Assembly (NCBI GenBank): GCA_035565775.1
Contig: DATMRW010000030.1
Span: forward strand, 124,001-188,000
Source: PRO6 sp035565775
GTDB taxonomy: Bacteria > Pseudomonadota > Alphaproteobacteria > Rhizobiales > Xanthobacteraceae
DNA length: 64,000 nucleotides
Reading direction: 5' to 3'
The position numbers and the translations under genes are program-made. Below are positions 40,452-51,650 of this stretch, one piece after another. The notes beneath the pieces are model-generated. The model saw only the letters and a program-made list of their open reading frames with translations. It searched no databases and had not been told where the DNA came from. The stretch's first letter is position 1; each line of letters begins with the position of its first letter.

Positions 40452-41249
40452 TCAGGCGGCGTCCTGCACGCGCGGCTGCCAGATGGCGATGTGCCAGCAC
40501 TTTGCAACCGGCACATCGTCCGCCATCACCAGCGCGTCGAGTTCGACGAACTGGTGGCCCTTGCGCTCATAATTGTCGATCACGCGGGCCCGCGCCGTCA
40601 GTTCGCTGCCGACGGTCGCCAGACCGAGCATCTGCATCCTGCTGCCGACGTGGATCCACGGCCCCAGAATCGCATTGTCGATCAGCACCTGATTCATCAG
40701 CCGCTGATACATGCCCGGATGGCACAGCCCCTCGCTGCGATAGATCGGCGCATCCGCGCGCACGTCGCGCAGATAGCCGTCGGCGCTCTCGCGCACCCAT
40801 GTCACCGGATGGGTGCCGAGCCATTTGCCCGCCGCGTAGGAGTGCGGATTGACCGGCTCGCGCGTCGCGGCCGGCGCGGTCGCGGGATAGGCGGCGGCAT
40901 TGACGCGCTCCGGGGCGGCCGGCAACGACGCCTGCCCGGTTGCGCAGACCTCGCCCCGGCTCTCGGCGCGCAGCGTCAGCACACCGTTGCTCTCTTCCGC
41001 CAGCAGCGCCACCTCATCGCCGTCATAGACCGGCTTGAGAAACCGCGCCTCCATCAGGCCGCGGCGGAGGAAATCGCGGCCCCATTTCGCAACCGGGAAA
41101 TGGGTCATGTAGGCAAAAATATCGACGCCGGTGACGAGGCCGCCGGCAAAGCCGTAGCGCTTGGCGACCGTGTCATCGTGCATCTTGTTCTCGGAGTCGC
41201 GGGCGCTGTTGAACGCCGTGATGCGGCGGATATCCTGAACCTGCGTCAT
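40452..41249 (-). CDS. Hot-dog fold (MaoC-like) protein of unknown function
   Basis: The 265-residue protein has an N-terminal hot-dog half. The segment RYGFAGGLVTGVDIFAYM is followed by ARFLKPVYDGDEVALLAE, as in MaoC-type enzymes, but the usual catalytic Asp/His dyad is not obvious. The C-terminal half (SRMQMLGLATVGSELTARARV, then VELDALVMADD) looks like a second hot-dog half. It may bind a CoA or acyl thioester. The ATG at 41249 is used because upstream codons do not fit. It is convergent with the molybdenum enzyme gene. Confidence 0.75.
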   Translation of the reverse strand: MTQVQDIRRITAFNSARDSENKMHDDTVAKRYGFAGGLVTGVDIFAYMTHFPVAKWGRDFLRRGLMEARFLKPVYDGDEVALLAEESNGVLTLRAESRGEVCATGQASLPAAPERVNAAAYPATAPAATREPVNPHSYAAGKWLGTHPVTWVRESADGYLRDVRADAPIYRSEGLCHPGMYQRLMNQVLIDNAILGPWIHVGSRMQMLGLATVGSELTARARVIDNYERKGHQFVELDALVMADDVPVAKCWHIAIWQPRVQDAA

Positions 41250-41467
41250 GTCCTCGTCATGGCCTCCCCGATTGTCTCCCGGCAATTTGTGATTTTGGTC
41301 CGGGAATGGTACGCGATGCGCACCCCAAGGCAAGCTCTGGTGCCATTGTCCCGCAGCGCCGTTGCAACCGCCGGCATTGCGGCCGCCGCGATGGCCGCCC
41401 GGTGCCCGGGGACCGTTTCGATGGGGCCGTTTTGGCCCGCCCCGCTGACAGATGGAACCGGCGCGAC

Positions 41468-41941
41468 GTGAACCAGACCCGCATCTATGTCGATGCCGAT
41501 GCCTGCCCGGTGAAGGACGAGATTTTTCGCGTCGCCGCGCGCCATGGCCTGCCGGTCAGCGTCGTGGCCGGCGGCTATATCCGCGTGCCGCAGGATCCGC
41601 TGATCGAGCGCATTGCCGCCGGCAGCGGCATGGACGCCGCCGATGACTGGATCGCCGCGCGCGCCGGCCGGGGCGACATCGTCATCACCGCCGACATTCC
41701 GCTCGCCGACCGCGCGGTGAAGGCCGGCGCCGTCGCGATCGCGCCCAACGGCAAGATCTTCACCGAGGACGCCATCGGCATGGCGCTCGCGGTCCGCAAC
41801 CTGATGACCGACCTGCGTTCAAGCGGCGAAGTCACCGGCGGCCCACGCTCGTTCTCGCCGCGCGACCGCTCCGCATTCCTGTCCGCGCTTGATCAGGCGA
41901 TCCGCCGCCTGCAGCGCGCACATCACAAGGACGACAACTGA
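41468..41941 (+). CDS. YaiI/YqxD family (DUF188) protein
   Basis: The protein has 157 residues from a GTG start. It shows the DUF188 motif IYVDADACPVKDEIFRVAAR at the N-terminus, GDIVITADIPLADRAV in the middle and ELxx-type SPRDRSAFLSALD at the end. The fold is PIN-like, with conserved Asp residues, but the function is not established. It ends 2 bases before the ABC-F gene, so the two are probably co-transcribed. Confidence 0.9.
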   Translation: MNQTRIYVDADACPVKDEIFRVAARHGLPVSVVAGGYIRVPQDPLIERIAAGSGMDAADDWIAARAGRGDIVITADIPLADRAVKAGAVAIAPNGKIFTEDAIGMALAVRNLMTDLRSSGEVTGGPRSFSPRDRSAFLSALDQAIRRLQRAHHKDDN

Positions 41942-41943
41942 CC

Positions 41944-43758
<1,815 letters not shown>

Positions 43759-43774
43759 TCCGCCCTCTGATCGA

Positions 43775-45016
43775 TCATCCGTGCGCGCGCAGCCAGCTTA
43801 GTGCGCCCTCGCCTGCGGCAAGGCCGGTGGCGAAGGACGCCTGCAAGAGGTAGCCGCCGGTCGGCGCTTCCCAGTCGAGCATTTCGCCGGCGACGAACAC
43901 GCCGGGCAGCTTGCGCAGCATGAAGTCGTCGCCCACCTCGTCGAAGGCGATGCCGCCCGCCGTCGAGATCGCGCGGTCGATTGCGGCGACGCCGTCAAGG
44001 CGAACCGGCAGCGCATTGATCAGCGCGGCAAGATCGGCCGGCGACAGCGCGGACAGCGTGATGCCGGAGGCGATCGCCACCTCCTGCAACAGGCCGATCG
44101 CGGGCGCGGACAACCCGCTGGCTTTGCGCAAAAATGTCGAAAAGGACTGCTTGCCGCGCGTGCCGCCGAGCCGCGACGCCAGCGCCGCGTTGTCGACATC
44201 GGGCCGCAGCTTGAGCGTCAGCACCGTTTCGCCGCGGGCCGCGATGGCCTCGCGCAGGCTCGCGGACAGCGCATAGACCGCACCGCCCTCAAGGCCGGCT
44301 CGGGTGACGATGACATCACCGCGCGCGACCTCGCCCTGATGCGACAGCGCCACGTTCTTGAGCGGCTGGCCTTCAAAGCGCTCGCGAAAGACATCCGACC
44401 ACGGCGCGTGAAAGCCGCTGTTGGCGGGCCGCAGCGGATTGATCGCGATGCTCTTGCCGGCAAGCGCATCGACCCACGCACCGGCGCTGCCGAGCTTCGG
44501 CCAGCTCGCGCCGCCGAGCGCCAGCACCACGGCATCGGCGGCAACCAGCGTCTCGCCATCGGGCGCGGCGATGCGCAGGCGGCCGTCCTCGTTCCAGCCG
44601 CGCCACTCGTGGCGCAGGCGCAGCGAAACGCCCTCCTCGGCCAGCCGCCGCAACCAGGCGCGCAGCAGTGGCGAGGCCTTGAACGAGGTCGGAAACACGC
44701 GGCCGCTGCTGCCGACGAAAGTCGGCTCGCCAAGCGCCGCGCACCAGTTTCGCAGATCGTCGGGCGTAAAAGCATTGAGCGCGGCCTGCAGGCGCGGCAA
44801 TGCCCCGCCATAGCGGGTCACGAACCGCTCGAACGGCTCGCTGTGGGTGATGTTCAGCCCACCGCGCCCGGCCATCAGAAACTTTCGCGCGGCCGAGGGC
44901 ATGCGCTCGAGCACCGTCACCGCCGCACCGCCCCGCGCAAGGCGCTCGGCCGCCATCAGCCCGGCAGGGCCCGCGCCGACGACGACGGCATGACGCTGTG
45001 ACAATGGTGGTGCCAT
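43775..45016 (-). CDS. HI0933-family flavoprotein (NAD(P)/FAD oxidoreductase)
   Basis: The 413-residue protein has an N-terminal FAD-binding Rossmann motif (VVVGAGPAGLMAAERLA, residues ~11-27). It has the HI0933 signature GRGGLNITHSEP near 65. It closes with a second FAD motif (GVFVAGEMLDWEAPTGGYLLQ). Members are flavin-dependent enzymes of mostly unknown substrate. The ATG at 45016 is preferred; 17 extra upstream residues have no family support. Confidence 0.9.
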   Translation of the reverse strand: MAPPLSQRHAVVVGAGPAGLMAAERLARGGAAVTVLERMPSAARKFLMAGRGGLNITHSEPFERFVTRYGGALPRLQAALNAFTPDDLRNWCAALGEPTFVGSSGRVFPTSFKASPLLRAWLRRLAEEGVSLRLRHEWRGWNEDGRLRIAAPDGETLVAADAVVLALGGASWPKLGSAGAWVDALAGKSIAINPLRPANSGFHAPWSDVFRERFEGQPLKNVALSHQGEVARGDVIVTRAGLEGGAVYALSASLREAIAARGETVLTLKLRPDVDNAALASRLGGTRGKQSFSTFLRKASGLSAPAIGLLQEVAIASGITLSALSPADLAALINALPVRLDGVAAIDRAISTAGGIAFDEVGDDFMLRKLPGVFVAGEMLDWEAPTGGYLLQASFATGLAAGEGALSWLRAHG

Positions 45017-45161
45017 GGCTGTGTGGTTCGCTCCGCAATAAAGGAGGGGCCGCATTGCGTGGTGCAACCGGCCCCGATCCGTTTCGCAGAGATAGAGCGC
45101 CGCAGCGCCCGCGGCAATGACGATGATGGCGGGGCCGGCTCAGCCCGCGCGCATCGCCCGC

Positions 45162-46082
45162 TCAGCCGAGCTTGATGCCGGCGCGGCGCGCCGCCTGCTC
45201 GACATATTTGTTGGTCTGGTGGAACGCGCCTTCAAGGTTCTTTGCGTTCGTCATGTCGCTGATCGCGGCAAAGTTCGCCGCCACCGCGTCCGGCGTCCAC
45301 TCCTCCTCCGGCAGGTTCAGCCCTTCGCTCTCCATCACCTTGATGACGGCGAAGGAACCGGCGCCCGCGCCCATGATGGTGCGGGTCGGCGCATTCTCGC
45401 CGAGCATGAACAGAACCGCCGGCGTCACCGCCTCCGGCTTCATCATCTTGAGCACCGGCGCCGGCACCAGTTCTTCCGTCATCCGCGTGGCGGCCGTCGG
45501 CGAAATCACGTTGACGCGGATGTCGCTCTTGCGGCCTTCCTCGGCCAACACATTCATCAGGCCGACCATGCCGGTTTTCGCCGCGCCGTAATTGGCCTGG
45601 CCGAAATTGCCGTAGAGCCCCGAGGACGACGTGGTGAAGACGATGCGGCCATAGTTGCGCTCGCGCATGCCGTCCCACACCGCCTTGGCGCAGTTGAAGC
45701 TGCCGACGAGGTGCACGTCGAGCACCTTTCTGAAATCGGCGGGGTCCATCTTGCCGAACGACTTGTCGCGCAGAATGCCGGCATTGGCGCACATGATGTC
45801 GACGCTGCCCCACTCCTTCGTGGCGCGCTCGACCATCGCCGTGACCTGCGCCAGGTCCGAGACGTCGGCGCCGTCGGCCATCGCCTGCCCGCCCGCCTTG
45901 CGGATTTCCTCGACCACTTCCTCAGCCGGCGTCAGCGAGCCGCCGGTGCCGTCGCGCGCGCCGCCAAAGTCGTTCACCACCACGCGCGCGCCGCGCGCGG
46001 CGAGGCCCAGCGCATGCGCCCGCCCGAGCCCGTTGCCCGCGCCGGTGACGATTGCAACCCGTCCATCAAATCTGATTGTCAT
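45162..46082 (-). CDS. SDR-family dehydrogenase (3-hydroxyacyl-CoA type)
   Basis: The 306-residue protein has the cofactor motif TGAGNGLGRAHALGLA (Gly-rich, near 14-29). The active-site Tyr-Lys pair is in ANYGAAKTG, with SSSGLYG before it. The N-terminus and the NDFGGARDGTGG segment resemble the (3R)-hydroxyacyl-CoA dehydrogenase domain of peroxisomal multifunctional enzyme 2. It follows a MaoC hydratase and an acyl-CoA synthetase on the same strand, consistent with beta-oxidation of an acyl-CoA. Gap to the MaoC gene is 18 bases. Confidence 0.92.
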   Translation of the reverse strand: MTIRFDGRVAIVTGAGNGLGRAHALGLAARGARVVVNDFGGARDGTGGSLTPAEEVVEEIRKAGGQAMADGADVSDLAQVTAMVERATKEWGSVDIMCANAGILRDKSFGKMDPADFRKVLDVHLVGSFNCAKAVWDGMRERNYGRIVFTTSSSGLYGNFGQANYGAAKTGMVGLMNVLAEEGRKSDIRVNVISPTAATRMTEELVPAPVLKMMKPEAVTPAVLFMLGENAPTRTIMGAGAGSFAVIKVMESEGLNLPEEEWTPDAVAANFAAISDMTNAKNLEGAFHQTNKYVEQAARRAGIKLG

Positions 46083-46100
46083 GTGTCCGTCTTTCGTAAA

Positions 46101-46565
46101 TCACGCGAAGTAAATGAGACCGATCCAGTCCGCGACGAGCGCCGGCTTGGCTTCGCCCTCGATCTCGACCGTGACGTTGGTGCGCGAATAGAGCTCCTTC
46201 TCCGCGCGCATCTTGGCCTCGGCCAGCATAAAGCGCCCGCGAATGCGCGCGCCCGCCCGCACCGGCGAGATGAAGCGCAGCTTCTCGAAACCATAGTTGA
46301 CGCCCATCGCCATGCCGGCGACCTTCGGCATCACCTCATAGTTGAAAACGCTCATCATGGACATCGTCAGAAAGCCGTGGGCGATGGCGCCGCCGAACGG
46401 CGTCTCGCGCGCGGCGCGCTCAGGATCGACATGAATGAACTGATCATCTTCGGTCGTCTCCGCGAAGGCATCGATCCGCTTCTGGTCGATGAGATGCCAT
46501 GGCGACACGCCGATTTCCTGTCCAACCATCGCCAGATAGGCATCGCGTTCAATCGTGGGCGGCAT
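46101..46565 (-). CDS. MaoC-family (R)-specific enoyl-CoA hydratase
   Basis: The 154-residue single hot-dog domain has the catalytic signature EDDQFIHVDPERA near 42-54 and GGAIAHGFLTMSM near 64-76, typical of MaoC/PhaJ/NodN enzymes. It hydrates an enoyl-CoA to an (R)-3-hydroxyacyl-CoA, which the neighbouring SDR could oxidise. The ATG at 46565 has GGAG at a good spacing. Upstream in-frame codons contain a 15-base tandem repeat and are not counted as coding. Confidence 0.9.
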   Translation of the reverse strand: MPPTIERDAYLAMVGQEIGVSPWHLIDQKRIDAFAETTEDDQFIHVDPERAARETPFGGAIAHGFLTMSMMSVFNYEVMPKVAGMAMGVNYGFEKLRFISPVRAGARIRGRFMLAEAKMRAEKELYSRTNVTVEIEGEAKPALVADWIGLIYFA

Positions 46566-46641
46566 TGTTTCTCCCTGCTCCTGGTTCTGCTGCTCTTGGT
46601 TTTGCTGCGCGTTGATCCCGCGCGTGGTGAAGTCCAACACT

Positions 46642-48348
46642 CTATTCCCGCGCCGCTTTCAGCTCGGGAAAATCCTCCTCGCGATATTCGATGCCGCGCA
46701 GCGGGCTGGTCCGGTCATCCTCCAGCTCCAGCCGCCGCAACTGAACACGGCGGATTTTTCCCGAAATCGTCTTCGGCAGCTCGGTGACCAGCTCGATGCG
46801 GCGGATGCGCTTGAACGGCGAAAGCCGTTCCTGGATGTGCAGAAAGATCGACAGCGCCGTCTCGCGCGACGGCTCGGCACCGCCGACGAGCAGCGCATAA
46901 GCCTTCGGCACCGCGAGGCGGATGGGGTCCGGGCTCGGCACGATCGCCGCCTCCGCCACGAGATCGTGCTCAAGCAAAAAGCTCTCCAGCTCGAACGGGC
47001 TGATGCGATAGTCCGAAGACTTGAACACGTCGTCGGCGCGGCCGACGAAGGTCAGATAGCCGTCCTCGTCGACGAACACGACGTCGCCGCTGCGATAGAC
47101 CTCGCCATCGGCGCCGGCAACGCCGCCGTCGTCGGTTTGGTAGCCGCGCATCAGGCCGGCGGGACGATCCGCGCCGAGCACCAGCGCCACCTCGCCCTCG
47201 GTGGTGTCGTTGCCGTCAGCATCGATCACGCGCACCTTGTAGCCCGGCAGCGGGCGACCCATCGAGCCGGGTTTGATCGGCTGCCCCGGCGAATTGCCGG
47301 CGAGCGCGGTCGTCTCGGTCTGGCCGTAGCCGTCGCGGATGGTGAGCCCCCACGCCGCCTTCACCTGATCGATCACTTCCGGGTTGAGCGGCTCGCCCGC
47401 GCCGCAGACCTCGCGCAGCGCCATCTTGTAGTTGTCGAGCCTTTCCTGGATCAGCAGCCGCCAGACGGTCGGCGGCGCGCACAGTGTGGTGACGCCGCAG
47501 CGCGACATCGTCGCCAGAAGCCCCTTGGCATCGAAGCGCGGCTGGTTGAGCACGAACACCGTCGCGCCTGCATTCCACGGCGCGAAGAAACAGCTCCAGG
47601 CGTGCTTGGCCCATCCCGGCGAGGAGATGTTGAGGTGAATGTCGCCGGGCTGAAGGCCGAGCCAGTACATCGTCGAGAGCGCGCCGACCGGATAGCTGCG
47701 GTTGTCGTGCAGCACCAGCTTCGGCTTGGCGGTGGTGCCGGAGGTGAAATAGAGCAGCATCGGATCGGACGCCTGCGTCGGCCGGTCCGGCGCGAACGTC
47801 TCCGGGAACGAGGCCTTCTCGTCGTAGCTCAGCCAGCCCTCGCGCACGCCGACGGCGATGCGCAGAACGTTGTCGCTCTTCAGGCTGTCGAACTTCGCGA
47901 GCTGGTCCTGCGCCGCGATCACCGCCTTGACGCGGCCACGGTCGAGCCGGTCCTGCAACTCGTCCGGCGTCAGCAGCGTACTTGCCGGAATGACGATGAC
48001 GCCGAGCTTGATCGCCGCCAGCATCGTCTCCCACAGCGGCACTACATTGCCAAGGAGCAGTAGCAGCGCATCGCCGCGCTTGAGGCCGAGCCCGCGCAGA
48101 TAGTTGGCGGTCTGGTTCGAGCGCCGCGACAGTTCGCGGAAGGTCAGCTTCGTCTCGCTGCCGTCGGCATCGACGATCCACAGCGCACAGCGCTCGCCGC
48201 TTTCCGCATCCTGCGCGAGGCCCGCATCGAACCAGTCGAGCGCCCAGTTGAACGGCACAGGGTCCGGCCAGCGGAATTGCGAGACTGCGGTAGCGTAGTC
48301 GGTGCGATGGCGCAGAAGAAACGCGCGGGCTTCCGAAAATGTCGTCAT
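46642..48348 (-). CDS. Acyl-CoA synthetase (AMP-forming)
   Basis: The 568-residue protein of the ANL superfamily has LLYFTSGTTAKPKLV (P-loop, near 200), RDGYGQTETT (motif A5 near 335) and YLTFVGRADDVFKSSDYRI (hinge). The C-terminal lysine is in PKTISGKIRRVQL. This form resembles short- to medium-chain acyl-CoA synthetases of the AcsA/acyl-CoA synthetase MbcS type. It would feed CoA esters into the adjacent hydratase/dehydrogenase genes and the valine pathway. GGGAGGA precedes the start. Confidence 0.92.
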   Translation of the reverse strand: MTTFSEARAFLLRHRTDYATAVSQFRWPDPVPFNWALDWFDAGLAQDAESGERCALWIVDADGSETKLTFRELSRRSNQTANYLRGLGLKRGDALLLLLGNVVPLWETMLAAIKLGVIVIPASTLLTPDELQDRLDRGRVKAVIAAQDQLAKFDSLKSDNVLRIAVGVREGWLSYDEKASFPETFAPDRPTQASDPMLLYFTSGTTAKPKLVLHDNRSYPVGALSTMYWLGLQPGDIHLNISSPGWAKHAWSCFFAPWNAGATVFVLNQPRFDAKGLLATMSRCGVTTLCAPPTVWRLLIQERLDNYKMALREVCGAGEPLNPEVIDQVKAAWGLTIRDGYGQTETTALAGNSPGQPIKPGSMGRPLPGYKVRVIDADGNDTTEGEVALVLGADRPAGLMRGYQTDDGGVAGADGEVYRSGDVVFVDEDGYLTFVGRADDVFKSSDYRISPFELESFLLEHDLVAEAAIVPSPDPIRLAVPKAYALLVGGAEPSRETALSIFLHIQERLSPFKRIRRIELVTELPKTISGKIRRVQLRRLELEDDRTSPLRGIEYREEDFPELKAARE

Positions 48349-48390
48349 GACGCTTCCTCCCTGTTGTTCTTGCTTTTCTCGCGCGCGCTT

Positions 48391-49281
48391 TCAGCTTTTG
48401 CCGGCGATCTCCCGAAGGTGGTTGATGATGCCTGAAAAGTCTTCGCCGCCGTGCCCCGCCTGCTCGAACGCGGCATAGATTTCCTCGGCGTGCTGGCCGA
48501 GCGGCGTCGCCGCGCCAGCGGCCTGCGCCGCCTCCTGCGACAGCCGCAGATCCTTCAGCATCAGCGCCGCCGCAAAGCCCGGCTTGTAGCCGTTGTTGGC
48601 GGGCGACGCCGGCACCGGCCCCGGCACCGGGCAATAGCTCGTCAGCGACCAGCACTGGCCCGAGGCGGTGGAGGACACATCGAACAGCGACTGATGCGAC
48701 AGGCCGAGCTTCTCCGCCAGCGCGAAGGCCTCGCAGACGCCGATCATCGAAATGCCCAAAATCATGTTGTTGCAGATCTTGGCCGCCTGCCCTGCACCGT
48801 TGTCGCCGCAGTGGACGATCTTCCTGCCCATCTTTTCGAGCACTGGCCTCGCGGCATCGAACGCAGCCTCTGCACCGCCGCACATGAAGGTGAGCGTGCC
48901 GGCGGAGGCGCCGCCGACGCCGCCCGACACCGGCGCATCGACGGAGAGCAGCCCCGCCTTGCCCGCGAGCTCATGCGCCTTGCGCGCGCTTTCGACATCG
49001 ATGGTCGAGCAATCGATGATCAGCCGGCCTTTTGCGATGTGCGGCACGATCTCGCCCCACACGCCCAGCACATGCTTGCCCGCCGGCAGCATGGTGACGA
49101 CGACTTCGGCATCCTTGACCGCCTCGGCCGCGCTGCCCGCAATCGCAACGCCGGCCGACCTTGCCGAGGCAAGCGAGGCTTCGACGAGATCGAAGCCCGT
49201 CACCGTGTGCCCCGCCTTGACGAGGTTGGCGGCCATCGGACCACCCATGTTGCCAAGGCCAATGAATGCGATCTTCGCCAT
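48391..49281 (-). CDS. mmsB: 3-Hydroxyisobutyrate dehydrogenase
   Basis: This 296-residue enzyme oxidises 3-hydroxyisobutyrate to methylmalonate semialdehyde with NAD. It has the Rossmann motif GLGNMGGPMAANLVKAG, the substrate motif DAPVSGGVGGASAGTL, and the catalytic lysine in GAGQAAKICNNM. It lies in the same strand run as the hydrolase and the CoA-acylating dehydrogenase. GGGAGGA precedes the start. Confidence 0.95.
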   Translation of the reverse strand: MAKIAFIGLGNMGGPMAANLVKAGHTVTGFDLVEASLASARSAGVAIAGSAAEAVKDAEVVVTMLPAGKHVLGVWGEIVPHIAKGRLIIDCSTIDVESARKAHELAGKAGLLSVDAPVSGGVGGASAGTLTFMCGGAEAAFDAARPVLEKMGRKIVHCGDNGAGQAAKICNNMILGISMIGVCEAFALAEKLGLSHQSLFDVSSTASGQCWSLTSYCPVPGPVPASPANNGYKPGFAAALMLKDLRLSQEAAQAAGAATPLGQHAEEIYAAFEQAGHGGEDFSGIINHLREIAGKS

Positions 49282-49307
49282 GGTCGTCCTCCCAAAAATG
49301 ATTGTCT

Positions 49308-50372
49308 TTAAAATCTCAGCTCGTCCGCGCCACGATCCTCAAAATAGCGGGCGACGATCTCTTCCGTCACATCCTCGATGCGTGCGGGCGACCATTTCGG
49401 GTTGCGGTCCTTGTCGATCACCGCGGCGCGGACGCCCTCGAGAAACTCGTGGCTGACGAACACCTGCAAGGAGGCGCGATATTCGTGCACGAGGCATTGT
49501 TCCAGCGTCTTGAGGTCGCGCGCCTGCCGCAGCAGGCGGAGCGTGACCTTCACGCTCGTCGGCGACTTCTGGCGCAGCGTCGTGAGCGTCGCCGCCGCAA
49601 ACTCGCTGCCGTCCGCCTCGAGCGCAGCGACGATCTCCTCGGCGCTGTTGCCGGAGAACAGCCTGTCGATCCGCGCGCGCTCCGCCGCGACCGGCGCCTG
49701 CCCGGAGGGCACCGCGAATGCGGCGATGACGCGGGCGATCTCGTCCGCCTGCGCGGTCGGTGCAACGCGCGTCAGCGTGCCGCGCAGCTCCTGCCAGCGG
49801 TCGGCGCTGACGACGACGTCGGCAAAGCGCGCCTTGACGGCATCAAAGCCGTTCATCGTCGTGCCGGTCAGGCCGAAATAGGTGCCGAGCTCGCCCGGCG
49901 CGCGCGACAGCAGATACGTGCCGCCGACATCGGGAAAGAAGCCGATCCCGGTTTCCGGCATCGCGAGCCTCGTCTGATCGGTCGCGATGCGGTGGCTGCC
50001 ATGCGAGGCAAGGCCGACGCCGCCGCCCATCACGATGCCGTCCATATAGGCGACGAACGGTTTCGAAAACGCCGCGATGCGCGCGTTCAAAACATACTCT
50101 TCGCGCCAAAACACCTTGCCGAGGTCGCCGTGCTCGCGCGCGCTGTCATACAGGCTGCGGATATCGCCGCCGGCGCAGAGACCGCGCTCGCCGGCGCCTT
50201 CCAGCAGCACCAAGGCGACTTCGGGATCGGCCTCGAACGCATCGAGCGCGACATCGATGTGGCGCACCATGTCGAGCGTCAGGGCGTTGAGGGCCTTGGG
50301 CCGGTTGAGGAGGATGATTCCCGCCGAACCTTCTCGCCGAACGATCAGGTCGTCTTCGTTACCTTCGGTCAT
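49308..50372 (-). CDS. 3-Hydroxyisobutyryl-CoA hydrolase (crotonase family)
   Basis: The 354-residue member of the crotonase superfamily shows the hydrolase-type features GLCAGGDIRSLYD (oxyanion hole), MGGGVGLASHGSHRIAT, and MPETGIGFFPDVGGTYLLSR with the catalytic Glu. The longer C-terminal half (ADRWQELRGTL onwards) separates HIBCH from ordinary hydratases. It frees CoA from 3-hydroxyisobutyryl-CoA in valine breakdown. Its start overlaps the preceding acyl-CoA dehydrogenase stop (ATGA), showing translational coupling. Confidence 0.93.
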   Translation of the reverse strand: MTEGNEDDLIVRREGSAGIILLNRPKALNALTLDMVRHIDVALDAFEADPEVALVLLEGAGERGLCAGGDIRSLYDSAREHGDLGKVFWREEYVLNARIAAFSKPFVAYMDGIVMGGGVGLASHGSHRIATDQTRLAMPETGIGFFPDVGGTYLLSRAPGELGTYFGLTGTTMNGFDAVKARFADVVVSADRWQELRGTLTRVAPTAQADEIARVIAAFAVPSGQAPVAAERARIDRLFSGNSAEEIVAALEADGSEFAAATLTTLRQKSPTSVKVTLRLLRQARDLKTLEQCLVHEYRASLQVFVSHEFLEGVRAAVIDKDRNPKWSPARIEDVTEEIVARYFEDRGADELRF

Positions 50373-51514
50373 CGCGCGTTTTCAATCAGCTTGCGCGCCA
50401 CGATCATACGCATGATTTCGTTCGTTCCTTCCAGGATCTGATGCACCCGCAAATCGCGCACGATTTTCTCGATGCCGTATTCCGAAAGATAGCCATATCC
50501 GCCATGCAGTTGAAGCGCCGCATTGGCGACCTCGAAGCCGACATCGGTGCCGAAACGTTTCGCCATGGCGCAGAGCATCGTGGCGTCGGGGTCCTTGCGA
50601 TCGAGCGCCGCCGCCGCGCGCCACAGGAAGGCGCGCGCCGCTTCCAGTTCGATCGCCATGTCGGCGACCTTGAACTGCAGCGCCTGGAATTCGTCGAGGC
50701 GTTTGCCGAAGGCCTTTCGGTCGCGCATATAGGCCAGCGCCTTGTCGAGCGCGGCCTGCGCGCCGCCGAGCGAACAGGCGCAGATATTGAGACGGCCGCC
50801 ATCCAGCCCCGCCATCGCGATCTTGAAGCCGATGCCCTCCTCGCCGATACGGTTGGCCACCGGCACGCGGGCGTTTTCAAAGATCACCGCGCGCGTCGGC
50901 TGCGCGTTCCAGCCCATCTTGTGCTCGTTGGCGCCGAACGACAGCCCCGGCGTGTCGCGCTCGACCACGAGCGTCGAGATGCCGCCCGCGCCCTCGCCGC
51001 CGGTGCGCACCATCACGACATAGACATCGCTCTCGCCGGCGCCGGAGATGAACTGCTTCTGGCCGTTGAGAACGTAGTGATCGCCGTCGCGCGCCGCGCG
51101 CGTGCGCAGCGCCGCCGCGTCCGATCCAGCGCCCGGCTCGGTCAGGCAATAGCTCGCGATCTTTTCCATGGTGCAGAGCTGCGGCAGCCATTTCCGGCGC
51201 TGCGCGTCCGAGCCATAGGCGTCGATCATCCACGCCGCCATGTTGTGGATCGAGATGAAGGCCGAAATCGTCGGGCAGCCCTGCGCCAACGCCTCGAAGA
51301 TCAGCGCGGCATCGAAGCGCGTCATGCCCGAGCCGCCGACATCGTCGCGGATATAGATGCCGCCCATGCCGAGGCTCGCCGCCTCGCGCATCACGTTCAC
51401 GGGAAAATGCCGCTTCGCATCCCATTCGCTGGCGTTCGGCGCGATCTTGTCGGCAGCGAAATCGCGCGCCATGTCGCGGATCGCGATCTGATCTTCGGTG
51501 AGTGCGAACTGCAT
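50369..51514 (-). CDS. Acyl-CoA dehydrogenase (isobutyryl-CoA dehydrogenase type)
   Basis: The 381-residue flavoprotein has the ACAD start FALTEDQIAIRDMARDFAADK, the FAD motif YCLTEPGAGSDAAAL, and the C-terminal QLHGGYGYLSEYGIEKIVRD, then QILEGTNEIMR. Context next to HIBCH, mmsB and mmsA points to oxidation of isobutyryl-CoA to methacrylyl-CoA. The stop overlaps the hydrolase start. A ~135-base gap with no gene separates it from mmsA. Confidence 0.92.
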   Translation of the reverse strand: MQFALTEDQIAIRDMARDFAADKIAPNASEWDAKRHFPVNVMREAASLGMGGIYIRDDVGGSGMTRFDAALIFEALAQGCPTISAFISIHNMAAWMIDAYGSDAQRRKWLPQLCTMEKIASYCLTEPGAGSDAAALRTRAARDGDHYVLNGQKQFISGAGESDVYVVMVRTGGEGAGGISTLVVERDTPGLSFGANEHKMGWNAQPTRAVIFENARVPVANRIGEEGIGFKIAMAGLDGGRLNICACSLGGAQAALDKALAYMRDRKAFGKRLDEFQALQFKVADMAIELEAARAFLWRAAAALDRKDPDATMLCAMAKRFGTDVGFEVANAALQLHGGYGYLSEYGIEKIVRDLRVHQILEGTNEIMRMIVARKLIENAR

Positions 51515-51650
51515 GTGCCTGCCTCGAAAGCCTCGACGTTATCGGATCAGGTCGCCCGTCGGCGTCCGTCCATTTCTTCCTTTCGTCAAGTGAGCAGGTT
51601 CGGCCGCTCCGGGTCAACCCCGGAACGGCGACGCGCAAACCATCCGGCCA

